Positions 10,214 through 21,802 of a stretch of 64,000 bases of DNA are shown here, one piece after another. Location of the stretch: positions 11,826,468 through 11,890,467 of the forward strand of contig JBCFYV010011135.1 in the NCBI GenBank assembly GCA_039000515.1, given 5' to 3'. The translations under genes were made by a program, and so were the position numbers. The stretch comes from Timema cristinae (taxonomy: Eukaryota; Arthropoda; Insecta; Phasmatodea; Timematidae). The notes beneath the pieces are model-generated. The model had not been told where the DNA came from. It was given only the letters and a program-made list of their open reading frames with translations, and made no database searches. How positions within the stretch are numbered: the first letter of the stretch is position 1; each line of letters opens with the position of its first letter.

Positions 10214-13200
10214 CGTGTAACCTGAGGAGTGGTAAAGTTACACGACGCTTTACTAATATTAATAAACCACTCGAGACCCCTATCCCCATGGTCGAATTTT
10301 GTATTGGGTCAAATCACGGTGCCGCTTTAGTCGACACGGGCGCTAACGCATCGTTCATTAATGCTGAGTTTCTGAGTAGCATCCGGAGTAATAAACTCAA
10401 ATGTGACGTTCAAATAAATAAGTGTGCTCCCCGTACATTTGTTTTAGGGAATGGAAGTAGCATTATTATTGACAGATTTGTTTATCCGTCTCTCAAAATT
10501 AATCGTTTTTCTTGGAAAAGAAAGTTATATGTTGTAAACAAACTAGTATGCGACGTCATATTAGGAATGGACTTTTTGTGGGATACTAGAGGTATCTTAG
10601 ACTTAGGCTTGGGACATTTAAGGTTTGGGTTTAATTCTCAGATTAAAGTGCCATTGTGTCTATGTTCTAGACCCATGTGGTGTAGTCACTTAGGAAGCGA
10701 TGAAGATCGCGTTAATACCTTGATTAAGAAGTACTCGGATGTCATAACACCCGTCTGGGGAAAATGTGACATACTCCCCTATGATATTGTAGTCACGGAC
10801 GAGATTCCGGTTAGGTCGGGTCCCTATTCATGTAACCCACCCAAAATGAAAATATTTCGCGAGTTGATAGAGGACTTAGAACAGAAGGGGGTGATTAGGC
10901 CATCTAAATCCCCGTACGCTAGTCCGGCATTTATTATTCCGAGAAAAGGACAAGGACACAGGTTGATTGTAGACTATAGGAAGGTAAATAAAAAAATCCA
11001 GTTTGATCCCTACCCCATGCCTAGTGTGGAGAGTGCGTTCCAACATCTAGGGGGCGCTAAAGTGTATAGTCTCATTGACTTGAATGCCAGTTTTTTACAA
11101 TGCGCTCTCACAGAGCGGTCAAAGAAGTTCACGGCGTTTGTTACCCCTTGGCAACTATACGAATTTAATCGTGTACCGTTGGGCGCTAGTATCGGTGGCC
11201 AGGCATTAAGCCGTGTTCTGGATCACATCTTCTCAGACATAAAATATAAGTTCGTCTTTAATTACCTTGATGACATCTGTGTATACAGTAATTCTCTTGA
11301 TGAACATCTTGAACATTTAGACATTGTACTGAGCCGTTTGCGTCTGGCGGGTTTGACTGTTAACCCCGACAAGGTCACGTGGGCCAAGCAATCTATCAAG
11401 TATCTTGGGTATATTATTTCCAATGGGAATATGCTGGTCGACCCCGAAAGGGTGAAACCCATTGTCGATTACCCACAACCAAAAAACATAAAGGGTGTGA
11501 TGCGTTTCGTTGGCATGTGCGCTTACTACGCACGCTTTATCCCGCATTTCTCTGAAATTGCTGCCCCCTTAAATTACTTAAAGAAAAAAGGTGTCTCATT
11601 TGTCTGGGGAGAGGAACAATCTCGTGCTTTCAAAACTCTCAAGAGCAAACTGATCAGCCCCGAGGTTTTGCACATGCCCGATTTCACTTGCCCATTCCTT
11701 CTTCATGTCGACGCTTCTTCTGTCGCCCTTGGCGCGGTTTTGTCCCAGAGAACTGCGGATGGTGTTCGTCCCGTGGCCTTTGCGAGCAAAACCTTGTCTC
11801 AGGCAGAACAGAAATATAGTGCTTTCGAGAAAGAATGTCTGTCATGTGTTGTGGGCGTTGAGAAATTCTCTGACTATCTAGAACAGCGCGAATTCGAACT
11901 ATACACTGACAACATGGCGTTGTCATGGATGTGGCGACACCCAAAGCAGTTAGGAAAGATCGGGAGGTGGGTGCTACGCCTTTCGAAATACAAATTCAGC
12001 ACGCATCACGTTCCTGGAAGGGATAACGTGACTGCTGATGCCCTATCTCGGATGGCGGAAGATCTGGAGCCGATTGAGACCCAAAATATTGTACAGCCTT
12101 TTAATGTAATTCATTCCATCCCGGAGTCATTCATCTCGATTCGAGATCATCAAGGGAGTGACTCGTGGTGCTTGGAACTAATAGATAAAATAAATAAGGG
12201 AGAGGAGGTGGGTCCTTATTCTCTTTACAAAGGACTTATTGTGATATCTAGTGGGAAAGGGAAAGGAAGGAAGATTGTTGTCCCGACTGTGGTACGCAAA
12301 ATGTTGTTGCGTTATTTCCATCATTCTATTGTTGGTGGTCACCTGGGTATACTTAAAACTTATCGTAAAATTTCTAGGGAGTTCTTTTGGCCAGGGATGT
12401 ACAGAGATGTGAAACTGCAAGTTAGGCAGTGTGAAGATTGCCAAAAGGCAAAACCGGCGCAGAACACGAAAGTTGGGCTTCATTCGGCCGATGTGGCTCG
12501 ACTTCCGTGGGAAAAGGTGTTCGTCGACTATGTTGGCCCCCTGCCCCGATCCTCCTTAGGAAATACTTGTATACTCATTTTGTTGGATGCTTTCTCTAAA
12601 TTTGTGATTATTTTACCGTTGAGGGACATGAAAGCAAAGACCACTGCTAACGCGCTTGCTAGACGCGTGTGGGCGATATTTGGTGCCCCCCGAAGTTTAG
12701 TGAGCGATAATGGGCCCTGTTTTAGGTCTGCCACTTTCAAAGACTTGTGCTTTGGATGGGGCATTAAACACATAACCACCAGCCCCCACTATCCTTGCCC
12801 TAACCACGTGGAGCGTTTCAATAGGAATCTTAAGGTGGCCTTAACCATTTTCCACTCGGTTGATCAAGCTAGGTGGGATCGTGATATTGAGTTCTTAAAT
12901 GTCGCATTTAATTCCGCGTTTCATGAGTCAACCAATGCCTCTCCGGCTTCGGTGTTCCTGGGTAGAGAACTCAACCACCCTCTGTTAACGGTATGGGATG
13001 TGGACCCCTTGCTGGGCGGGGATGAGAAGTTCTCGCATAAAGATAGGTGCCAAAAGGCCTTCGAAGCTTTAAAAAGGGCCCATAAAAAGGTGGCTGATAG
13101 GTATAATCTTGGACGTGCCCCTGTTTCGGTTGCTATTGGAGACCTGGTCCTCAATAAAAGTTATCCACAGAGCTCCGCAATTGACAAAATCTCAGCAAAA

Positions 13201-13362
13201 CTCAGTCCGAAGTGGAATGGTCCATGGCGAGTGGAGCGCTTCCTCACCCCTGTAACAGTACTGATTAGTGATGTTGGTGACCCTTCAATCACCAGGCGGG
13301 CCCACGTATCTCAAATTAAATCCTGTGGCATCAAAGAGTCCTCATCCCTGGTCCAGGGATGA
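10192..13362 (+). CDS. pol: Gypsy pol polyprotein (protease, RT, RNase H, integrase), intact
   Basis: 1056 codons without interruption. The aspartic protease active site is VDTGANASFIN (DTG at residues 48-50). The reverse transcriptase has YLDD at 358-361. RNase H contains LHVDASS (Asp507) and YTDNMALSW (Asp573). The integrase has an HHCC zinc-binding region (His711, His717, Cys747, Cys750) and a catalytic triad Asp779, Asp839 and Glu874. The last two are separated by 34 residues, one fewer than the common 35. A basic C-terminal region follows. The protein would copy the element RNA into cDNA and insert it. It overlaps gag by 22 bases in the -1 frame; the ATG at 10192 may not be used if translation is by frameshift. 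No internal stop was seen, so the enzymes may be functional although gag is not. Confidence 0.95.
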   Translation: MSGGKRVTCNLRSGKVTRRFTNINKPLETPIPMVEFCIGSNHGAALVDTGANASFINAEFLSSIRSNKLKCDVQINKCAPRTFVLGNGSSIIIDRFVYPSLKINRFSWKRKLYVVNKLVCDVILGMDFLWDTRGILDLGLGHLRFGFNSQIKVPLCLCSRPMWCSHLGSDEDRVNTLIKKYSDVITPVWGKCDILPYDIVVTDEIPVRSGPYSCNPPKMKIFRELIEDLEQKGVIRPSKSPYASPAFIIPRKGQGHRLIVDYRKVNKKIQFDPYPMPSVESAFQHLGGAKVYSLIDLNASFLQCALTERSKKFTAFVTPWQLYEFNRVPLGASIGGQALSRVLDHIFSDIKYKFVFNYLDDICVYSNSLDEHLEHLDIVLSRLRLAGLTVNPDKVTWAKQSIKYLGYIISNGNMLVDPERVKPIVDYPQPKNIKGVMRFVGMCAYYARFIPHFSEIAAPLNYLKKKGVSFVWGEEQSRAFKTLKSKLISPEVLHMPDFTCPFLLHVDASSVALGAVLSQRTADGVRPVAFASKTLSQAEQKYSAFEKECLSCVVGVEKFSDYLEQREFELYTDNMALSWMWRHPKQLGKIGRWVLRLSKYKFSTHHVPGRDNVTADALSRMAEDLEPIETQNIVQPFNVIHSIPESFISIRDHQGSDSWCLELIDKINKGEEVGPYSLYKGLIVISSGKGKGRKIVVPTVVRKMLLRYFHHSIVGGHLGILKTYRKISREFFWPGMYRDVKLQVRQCEDCQKAKPAQNTKVGLHSADVARLPWEKVFVDYVGPLPRSSLGNTCILILLDAFSKFVIILPLRDMKAKTTANALARRVWAIFGAPRSLVSDNGPCFRSATFKDLCFGWGIKHITTSPHYPCPNHVERFNRNLKVALTIFHSVDQARWDRDIEFLNVAFNSAFHESTNASPASVFLGRELNHPLLTVWDVDPLLGGDEKFSHKDRCQKAFEALKRAHKKVADRYNLGRAPVSVAIGDLVLNKSYPQSSAIDKISAKLSPKWNGPWRVERFLTPVTVLISDVGDPSITRRAHVSQIKSCGIKESSSLVQG

Positions 13363-14043
13363 GTTTGTGTGTGAATCCGTGCTGTAAAAGTGTAAGTGTT
13401 AGTATGTAAGTTATTTATCATCTCCGGGAAAGCCCGCAGATTAAGCAACAGAGATAATTACCAGATTTTGTAAACTTAAGATTGTAAGATGGAATCTCCT
13501 AGTTGAAGCAATGTTAACTCCAATAAATGGATGATACCCTCGCAGGAGACATTATGATCTGGTATAATCCCTGTGTTATAGCAAAGTAAAATTACTAGAG
13601 AAATCTTTACTACAGGTTATATAATGACTGTTTTTTTTTAATTGTGACATTGAATGCTAGGTTAGATTTTTGCTTGCGATTGTAATGCTTTATATTATAT
13701 CAGGTTGTGTACGGCTAGTGGGGAGATAAAATTCTGGTGGTGTTCGTTGGGTACTCGCTTTGTGTTTATTTGTTCAGTGGGATCCTTCATCCCTCCTTCA
13801 TTCCTGTCGTCGAGCCAAAGAACAGAAGAGTCCGAAATGCCTTCGGTTTGGTACAGCACAGTTGTTGGGGTGGCGAGGACAGGCTGAAAGGCGTGGAGCA
13901 CTTGCCAGATTGACGGAGAGCGGTGTTGACCAGCTGCTGATACTGAGATCAAGGAAGACGTCACTTGGATCGCTGTGTCAAAAGCTTGGACCACCCGAAT
14001 TCCTGAGAGCGGAAGAGGCTGCCTCGTGTAGGGGCGGAGGATT
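13363..14043 (+). other. Gypsy 3' internal region ending in the polypurine tract
   Basis: Non-coding stretch between pol and the 3' LTR, with no env-like frame. The last bases before the LTR (about 14030-14041, AGGGGCGGAGGA) are purine-rich and fit the primer site for plus-strand DNA synthesis. Short open frames here have no recognisable domain. Confidence 0.7.
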
Positions 14044-15357
14044 TGTACCGTGGTCGCATACTACACCGCCACCACTTAGTTCGCCTGGCTACTCACCCTG
14101 TTTTACTGCCCTGTCGGAGAACACATTCGAGGCCGAAGGCGAGCTTTTTCGACCAGTACGATCCGCTCACACAACAAACAAACTCTATCTAACGTCCTGG
14201 AAGAACAACCTGTTGTTTCATCATCAAGATAGATGGGAGTGAATAAAGCGCGTGCGCGATCTGATAAACTTGACCAAGCTCTCAATTGTCGTGTACTCGT
14301 CACCCCCCACCCCCTGTTATCCAAGACCAAGACTTCATAGCGTTCTGCGCAGGCGCCCATGAGGTCTTCTAGTCGCCGATTGGACAATATGATATCGAAT
14401 TATGGCTATTCATTCCAACCCCCTTTTTTCCCCTCTGAATTCAAATGAATAAAGGCGAGTGTTTGACATGGGAAAAATCACTCTTTGATGCCACTAGCCG
14501 TTAGAGGAACTAATACTCCCAACAATGTAAGTTGACATAATGATGACGAGCTAGTTAGAGGTATTGCATCGTTAAATGGTAGACTGTAGGTTATAAATTG
14601 ATTCTCCAGTATGTGAACAGTTTAGCAGTACTAAATGTAGTACTTTGGATACTTGTTGTACTTTAATGTTTTAATTAGAAATTTAGGACAATTTACTTTC
14701 AATATGTTTATATATCTAATTTCGCAGGTTTACCAAAATAGCCTTTGGAGAACTAAAGTTAGTTGCTTAGATATTTGTCATGTTATAATGTTATGATTAG
14801 AAATTTAGGACAATTTACTTTCAATATGTTTATATATCTAATTCCGCAGGTTAAACAAAGTAGGTTTTGGGAAACTAAGTTTAGTAAGTTAAATATTTGT
14901 TATGCTACATTGTTTTGATTAGAAATTTATTTCAAGTAACTTTCAATATGTTTATATATTGAATTCTGTGGGTTAACAAATGTAGGGTATGCTAGTTTAG
15001 GAGAACTAAGTATAGTACTTTAAGTAGTTGTCATGATATATTGTTTTGACTAGTTAATCAGGAGTATCTATGTTTTGATGACCAGAGCGAGTAAGAATGC
15101 GCCAAGCTTAAATTCTAAATATTATGTCATATATATATATATATTTTTTTTTATATTTTACATCTTGTTATATTGTTAAATAAACTGGCCAAGGCTTAGT
15201 ATCTTGTTATCTCCTGTTTTGTTTTTGCGAGGTCCCTGCCTTATATACAAGTTGTTTAAATAATCAAATAGGGAATATTTACTTAACTTGAGTGGTGGTC
15301 AATAAGGATCCCTGTGATTTAACTAAATAAATGCCTAAACCATTTAAGCATGGTTGA
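14044..15357 (+). repeat. 3' LTR of the Gypsy element
   Basis: Near-identical copy of 7666-8978. Visible differences are one extra C in a C-run near 14310 and the lengths of the AT and T runs near 15130. It is followed by ATCT, matching the base pattern before the 5' LTR. Confidence 0.9.
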
Positions 15358-15689
15358 ATCTGGATTATATATTCTGCCCGGCAATGCGTGTGAATCAAAT
15401 TCACTCCTAGTTCTTTCAGGTGTTCAATTATTCCCATTGTCAGTTTGGGGTTGTTGTTTAATATTCATCCCTGACACAGGATTATATTTCAAATGACGTG
15501 TGAGGACAGGGTTAACATGAGGAAACAGGGTTAGCTCCGAAACAATGAAATGAGATTACAGCCCTATTAAAGGGCTGGAGGCGAAAATACGCGGATACAT
15601 GGATCTGATACTAACGTTGGAACTAGGGGTGACACACCTCTCTGCATAGCTCAGTGGCAAAGAGTGCCGAAGTCGACATTATGAATACA

Positions 15690-15785
15690 TAATTCTTAGC
15701 ACCACGTCTCAGTACCTGATTAGGCTATACAGCTATATACTAATTACAATAAATGGTTAGGGATTTGGTAGGCTATTCTTAATCA
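15690..15785 (-). repeat. Fragment of a SINE-A/B 3' tail
   Basis: TTAGCACCACGTCTCAGTACC followed by a TTAGGCTATAC block matches the common 3' tail of SINE families A and B in reverse orientation. The head is missing or unrecognisable, although an A-box-like TAGCTCAGTGG occurs at 15646. The 330 bases before it hold nothing else recognised. Confidence 0.5.
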
Positions 15786-15930
15786 CACAATATAAATTCA
15801 AATAAATATCTCATCAAATTACACTATCAATAATGTCTCGTTTTAAAATATAGAAGGCAACGACTCAGACTTAAATACAATTTGGTTCATCGGGTGATGT
15901 TTAAGGATTACATTATAATAGATTATTAAA

Positions 15931-16240
15931 AACTAGAAATCCCGCACGGCGTTGCCCCCTGTGACCCAATGTGGTACAAGATTTATATAAACTCTTCTTC
16001 ACCCCGGGGTGCCTGCATCTATGAAACGTAAAAAATAGATTAAAAATATTCAAAAATTGGTTAAAAATAGCATAAATAATAAGATAACTAAAATTTTTAA
16101 AATCTGGCTTCGAGGTGCATTCGGACCCCTTTCGTCCAGTTTATTATAATTTTTTCATATCTCTGCGTGTCGTAGATTTGGCTGGGCATCGCACACAAAC
16201 AAACACACACAGACAAACACTTCCTATTATTATATAGATA
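15931..16240. repeat. Probable LINE 3' UTR-type dispersed repeat
   Basis: Starts AACTAGAAATCCCGCACGGC and ends in ACAAACACTTCC plus a short ATTATTATATAGATA terminus. This layout resembles 3' ends of RTE-type insect LINEs. There is only one copy in the window, so this rests on resemblance. Confidence 0.35.
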
Positions 16241-16849
16241 AATATGTCTTAGTGTTGATACTTAAGGTTTAAAAAATAAATAAAAAATAGTTGAGCTAAA
16301 TTTTTTTAATGCTTCACACCAGTGGAACCCATATATGTCAGGCAATGGCAATATGTGAGTAAATTTAGCTTGGTTGATTTTTATTACTAGTATTTATTTC
16401 AATTTCTCTGGTGATTAGAATATTTTTTTAAATTTCATTACACGAAAAAAAAATCTAAATAGTTTTTATTATTTTGGAGTCACTCAAAACTCGTAGTATA
16501 TTTGGATCTAAATAATATACATTAGCAAATCAAAGAATAAATTGCACTACCCTTATGTAAACCTTTTTTTGAGACCCGGTTTTAAATTTTATAATTTAAT
16601 TTTAAAATAATTAATGTCCTCACTTGTATGTTTGGACCGATAAAAAATATCAATATTAGGTTACAAAGGGTCAACACTTCGTGTTGAAATTTCGAGTTTA
16701 GGTTAAAATTTTCGACATTTTATTGGGTGTTGCACAACTTCATGTCATCGCAATGCTTTAAATTCCTCATTTATTAATTTTTACCAATAATAAATGTAAG
16801 ACTATTGAGTCTAAAATGAAGGAGATAGATCATTCTAAAAAACATTTCT
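16241..16849. other. AT-rich spacer, nothing recognised
   Basis: Long A/T runs, no supported frame. Confidence 0.5.
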
Positions 16850-17130
16850 CCTAAGAGGTTTAATGAAAAACAACATACACTTTTTGATAGACTTATTTAT
16901 ATTTAATTACTCTATGGCATTGGAGAATTATTGCGTTATCTCTTTACAATCAAAGCTGTCAAAAATTGTATTAATATATTTGCCAATATCAGAAACTGTT
17001 GGTTTTATAAAAATATATATCAAATAAAAGTATTTGTTATGTTTAATAGTACTACAATTTTGCAATGAAAAGTTATTTAGTATCTCAAATAGTTGTGGAG
17101 ATACGGAAGTTCTGCTTTTGTAAATTACCC
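16850..17130 (+). repeat. Dispersed AT-rich repeat, copy 1
   Basis: Shares an ordered set of blocks with 50580-50900, including CAGAAACT-TTGGTTTT, AAATATTTGTTAT and GTATCTCAAATAGT-G-GGAGA. The two copies are clearly related but diverged. No coding sense was found; the family is unknown. A 13-base G run follows at about 17209. Confidence 0.5.
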
Positions 17131-17715
17131 TAATTGGTAAAATAGTTTAGGCTCTAGTTGTAGGTACAAACAGACAGATGGAAATTCAAAAAATACATTT
17201 TTGGATTCGGGGGGGGGGGGGTTATGAAACGTCAAGATTCATCAAAATCTCGAGTTTAATTTTTTTGACGATCACAATACTTTCTCTATCTGTAAGATAG
17301 TGAGAAAGTAAAAATTATTTGTTGGGGTCCTTATGGTGTTTGAGATACAAGAGTTATCCTGGAAAATGTGTTTAATGTAACTTTCCCCATTTTTCCACTG
17401 CACTCTACAATTATTTGATTTACAACATGAATCACACAGGTTGGCCAAAGTGTCAGAATAATTATGTATCAATGCTTAAAACAAGAGTTCAGGTTTCTAA
17501 TCAATACCATATGTATCTAAGTCTGTTTTCCTAAAAAGTTTTCTAATCTCACCCTATTCAGATGAGGGTAAATGCCAAACATGATACAAAAAATATTGAA
17601 TCGTTTCAACCATTTGATATTTTCGGGTCTTAAGGTTTAAATGAAACATTTATTGTATAACCTTGATGTTCTATAAATAACGTTTGATATTTAGTATTAA
17701 TATATGTTTTTGGAA

Positions 17716-18240
17716 AACCATAGTCCAAACTACACATATAGCTTGTTTGAAGCAAAAGTAATACAAAATATTTGTACACTTACATCCAGATAAATATGCG
17801 AATACCATTAAATTGTTTCTAAAGTTTCAGCGTAAAGCACAGTGAGGGCAAAGCTGTCAAACATGCATGTACAACAGATTGCATAGAAGATAGGCGAGTG
17901 GCAAGTCACACCTCAACATCTTGGAGCACGGCAGCAGAACATACCAGAATTAATATTAAACAACACACCAGTCCATCTAGAAATACGAATACGTTCTGAG
18001 GGTCTTCGTTAACGGCTCTACATCATATAAAGTGTTTGCCATTACTACATGTGCAGTGACGCGCGCATAACTCCTATGAAACTAGTTGTACAAGCATGCA
18101 TGAACAGCTTTGCTCTCCCAGTGCTGTACACCGAAACTTTAAACACAATTTAATGGTATTCGCATTGTTCTCCGGATGTAAAAGTGTAGGGATTTTGGAT
18201 TACCTTTGGTTCAAACAAGTCATATGTGCAGTTTGGTTAT
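17716..18240. repeat. Foldback element with about 165-bp inverted arms
   Basis: Left arm 17716-17880 and right arm about 18085-18240 are imperfect reverse complements. Both carry GCGAATACCATTAAATTGT, the block around CATGCATG--GTACAA and the CAAACTACACATAT/ATATGTGCAGTTTG ends. The loop is about 200 bp. It has the shape of an old MITE or foldback transposon. Terminal target duplications were not identified. Confidence 0.65.
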
Positions 18241-18882
18241 TAGCTTCCTAACTTCCTAACAACTTGGATATCAGACAGTTTACTATGGTTAATTCTAATT
18301 TACTGCATAAGATGAGTTGGTCTGGTTGATTAAATTAAGGCAATGGATGACGTGACGTTCACGTTGGTCTTCTTGAGTTGGTCTGTCCGACAGTTGGAAT
18401 TGGATCAGAATAATCAAGTAGGTGGTCAAGGCAGCAACGATCTGGGAAATAAAATTACCACTCGTGAAAACTTAAACTTATCTCTTTTACATTATTATTG
18501 GTTTCCTAGACAACAGGTATTGAGAGCAAATTATTAAATTTTTGAATTAATAAAGTTAACATAGAATTAAAGCCCCCTAATTAGTGTTATTAATATAATA
18601 AATATCCCTATCAGATAATTGAGGTAACCAATAACGTAACCGAAGAAAAAAGTTGTTACCTTATTATTTTTTTATTTAGCGCAACATGTTTCTACTTGTT
18701 CCAGCTATACGCTGGTTACCTGTTAACTGTTGTTTTTCTATAACCGTTTTTGAAACCATCTTACTTGTTAGTTTTGGTTCATTTAAGGGTTTTAGAAGTT
18801 GATCTTTCCAGGTAAATACATGAGAGTTAATCAGCGGAGGCTTTTATTCTCTCTCCTTTCTCAGGCCATAGCAGTTTGGGAC
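18241..18882. other. No gene recognised
   Basis: AT-rich sequence with a fortuitous 64-codon frame at 18343-18537 and no motif. Confidence 0.45.
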
Positions 18883-19135
18883 TAAGTGTGGACTAGTGAG
18901 TCTAATGTGGACCAGCGAGTCTAGTGTGGACCATTGAGTTTAGTGTGGACTAGTGTGTCTAGTGTGGACCAGTGAGTCTAGTGTGGAGCAGTGAGTCTAG
19001 TGTGGACCAGCGAGTCTAGTGTGGATCAGTGAGTCTAATGTGGAACAAAGAGTCTAGTGTGGACCAGCGAGTCTATAGTGGATCAGCGAATCGAGTGTGG
19101 ACCAGCAAGTCTAGTGTGGATCATCGAGTCCAGGT
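18883..19135 (+). repeat. 19-bp tandem repeat array
   Basis: About thirteen imperfect copies of a 19-base unit, AGTGTGGACCAGTGAGTCT, with changes mostly at the CCAG(T/C)G positions. Most copies keep exact 19-base phase. It is confined to this locus. The 550 bases after it hold no recognised feature. Confidence 0.9.
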
Positions 19136-19687
19136 GAATATCAGTGAGTCGCGGTGTAACATGCGCGTGTGGGGGAATATTATATAGGGGACAAGTGGCC
19201 GTGTGATGTAAGTGAATTGGACAATATTCGCTTACGTTTCTAAGGACTTGGTGAAATGTGGTAGAAGATAAACTTATTAATGTATTGAATAAATAATAAA
19301 TTATATTGTGTTTACATTTTTGAGTTTGTTTATTTACTTTATCTAACGTTCGTATGCTTATAGCTGATAATACTTAAAAATCGTTGTAGCAAGCGTAATT
19401 TTATGGCACAAAAAATTAAATTCGAGCACATATGAACATCAAGCTGGCCTGCCACATTAAAGTCGTTGTAATTTGTGTAATTTAATTGCACAAACACTGA
19501 GATTCTGGTACATATGAGCACAAACGTATCACAAAGGACTATGAATTTCAATTTATTTGGAGAAAGTGGTGGGCTAACTTGATATACGTGGCAGGGAAGG
19601 GTTTTTAAAAGGTATTTAGTGACAAATTTATTTGGATGAAACCATTGGTATGTTCTAGGTACAGATGGGAGGATAATATTAGAATGG
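19136..19687. other. No gene recognised
   Basis: AT-rich spacer between two tandem arrays. A minus-strand 70-codon frame (19339-19551) shows imperfect internal repetition of CGTTGTA-CA-GCGTAATTT-ATGGCACA and is not a convincing gene. Confidence 0.45.
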
Positions 19688-20232
19688 AATTGAAGGGGTA
19701 AGGTGTAATGAGTTTGACTCGATGAAACTAGCTCTACATAGAGATAGGGTGTAATGAGGTGTAACTGGATATAACTAGCTTAAGATAGGGGTAGGATATA
19801 TTGAGGTGGACTGGATGGAACTGGCTCTAAGGTGTAATGAGGTGGATTGGATATAACTAGTTTAAAATAGAGGTAGGATATAATGAGGAGGACTGGATAG
19901 AACTATTTCAAGATAGGAATATGGTGTAATGGTAGACTGGATAGAACTAGCTCATGATAGGGATAGGGTGTAATAAGGTGGACTGGATAGAACTAGATCA
20001 AGATAGAGATAGGTTGTAGTGAGGTGTACTGGATATAACTAGCTCAAGATAGAGATAGAGTGTAGTGAGGTGGACTGGATATAACTAGCTCACAATAGAG
20101 ATAAGATGTAATGAGGAGGACTGGATAGAACTAGCTCAAGATAGGGGTAGGGCGTAATGAGGTGGACTGGATAGAACTAGCTCAATATGGAGTTAGAATG
20201 TAATGAGGTGGACTGGATTGAACTTGCTTGAG
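19688..20232 (+). repeat. 46-bp minisatellite, array 2
   Basis: Roughly twelve copies of the unit seen at 1-246, with better-preserved GTAATGAGGTGGACTGGATA and AACTAGCTCAAGATAG blocks. Orientation is the same as array 1. Confidence 0.9.
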
Positions 20233-20310
20233 ACCGAAATCAGTGGTGTACTCTCGTAAGTACATCAAATAACTTTAAAGTTTATAATGCCATAAAGAAA
20301 GCAAATAAGT

Positions 20311-20591
20311 ATTATTATTATTATTAGCACCGCGTCTTACTACCCGTTCGGGTTATACGCACTTACGCTAATGTGTAATGGTAGGGTGATTGTGAGATGA
20401 AATGAAGGACCTACAGTTTAACGTGGAATCCGAACCACGGTGGCGACCTGGCTTTCCACACATTCACAAGATGTCTTGTCAGAGGTGTAGGAAGGGTTTG
20501 GAAATCAGATAAATCTGTGCCGGGACCGAGGATCGAACCCCGGCCACCAGCACAGAAGTCTGATACCTTACCCCTAGACCACCAGGTCACC
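20311..20591 (-). mobile_element. SINE family A, copy 1 (tRNA-derived)
   Basis: On the minus strand the element begins GGTGACCTGGTGGTCTAGGG (A box), has the B box GGGTTCGATCC, and ends in the tail CCCGAACGGGTAGTAAGACG followed by (TAA)n. AAATAAGT at 20303-20310 and 20593-20600 is the target duplication. This is the cleanest copy of the family in the window. Confidence 0.88.
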
Positions 20592-20600
20592 GAAATAAGT

Positions 20601-21189
20601 GTTAATAGTCTTTTAATCTACTTATTATTTACCCATTTATTTATGATATTTTTAGTAACTACTTGACTGTTGAACTGTAATTCTATATTTTGTTATTAAT
20701 TGCAAGTCATTTGATTTTGTTAACTGTTAAAAGCCTTTAATATTTTGGTTATATTTCCAATATATATTCTAAAAAGAGCTGGAAATTCAGATGATGAGGT
20801 TAGAACTGTCTGTTAACCTCCTGTCTTGTTACCATATGTTATAAATTCTTTCTGAATAGCTGCCTTTACTGTCATAAAATTATTTATATCAAATAGATTA
20901 AGTCTTATAATATTTTGATATTAATTTTGATATTATTTGTTTAGCAATGAAAACAATACTTACAGAATGGAGCAAAGTATAATCCAGTGGGAAGAATCCA
21001 CAAGCTGTGAATTGGATCTTGCTATGCAAGAGTTGAAGGGAGAATAGTTTCAGCTGTGGAAAAAATAAATATATTAGATCTCTTAAAATATAAATTTCTA
21101 GAATATCTTGAAAGATTTTTATTCTTTCCGATGTAATACATTTACGTATTTAAATAAATAAGGATTTGCTTTCAAGAATTGTATCATAA
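20601..21189. other. No gene recognised
   Basis: AT-rich sequence between SINE-A and a LINE remnant. Confidence 0.4.
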
Positions 21190-21490
21190 AATGAGTTTTG
21201 TTTTAGTACTATGACCTGGAAAAGTAGGAGTACAGGTAGTACAAGAGATAATAGAGGAAACAAGACTGAAATGGTATGCGAATGTAATGAGAATGAAAAA
21301 AAAAAGCAAATGGCGAAGGAAATGAAATATGTATTAAAAATATTTCAAGGATGGCCAAGAAATAGATGGGGGGAATATATAACAGAAAATATAAAAGTGC
21401 AAGAAGAATAATAGGAAAAATTAAAGAAAGAAGAATGTTGGAAGGATAAAAGAAGATGGAGGAATTTTACCAAAATTACCCGGTAATAGT
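21190..21490 (+). pseudogene. LINE reverse-transcriptase C-terminal remnant
   Basis: The frame 21211-21411 includes the block around GWPRNRWGEYI preceded by a lysine-rich stretch. This fits the C-terminal region of RTE/Jockey-like LINE proteins, where a Trp-Pro/Arg-rich motif follows the tryptophan and histidine of the post-thumb region. It is short, A-rich and decayed. The rest of the element is not adjacent. Confidence 0.45.
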
Positions 21491-21802
21491 TTTGTAACAT
21501 CTCTTATAACTGTTTATGTCTTATTAATACATTTTTATTCAACTGATAGCTATAATTCGAATAAACCATGGTACACGCGGAGGAAACTGCTAATTCCAAT
21601 TCGATTAATTTTTTATATACGAGGTTTAAATGAAAAGTAGCTCTGCCAACTGTATTGCGTATTTTTAAAGAAAAATTATTAGTATAAAATAATCATCTAA
21701 TTATATCTTTTAATATGCTCTTGAAATCTATGGGACCTTGAAAAAACCACAAATTCTGAAATAATTCTAAAAAAAGTCCTACCGTATTACAAAATTAGTA
21801 GT

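Larger units (their letters stand above)
7666..15357 (+). mobile_element. Full-length Gypsy (Ty3-type) LTR retrotransposon
   Basis: A 7.7-kb element made of LTR (7666-8978), gag (9087-10213), pol (10192-13362), a 680-bp non-coding 3' region and LTR (14044-15357). The flanking tetranucleotide ATCT (7662-7665 and 15358-15361) is a plausible 4-bp target duplication. The two LTRs differ, by eye, only in homopolymer or dinucleotide lengths, so the insertion is recent. There is no envelope-like frame, so this is a retrotransposon without an env gene. Domain order protease-RT-RNase H-integrase places it in Gypsy rather than Copia. Confidence 0.93.

Noticed and set aside
13695..13994. Possible env-like ORF after pol in the Gypsy element
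   Set aside because: Short, on the minus strand, without signal peptide or membrane anchor in the right place.
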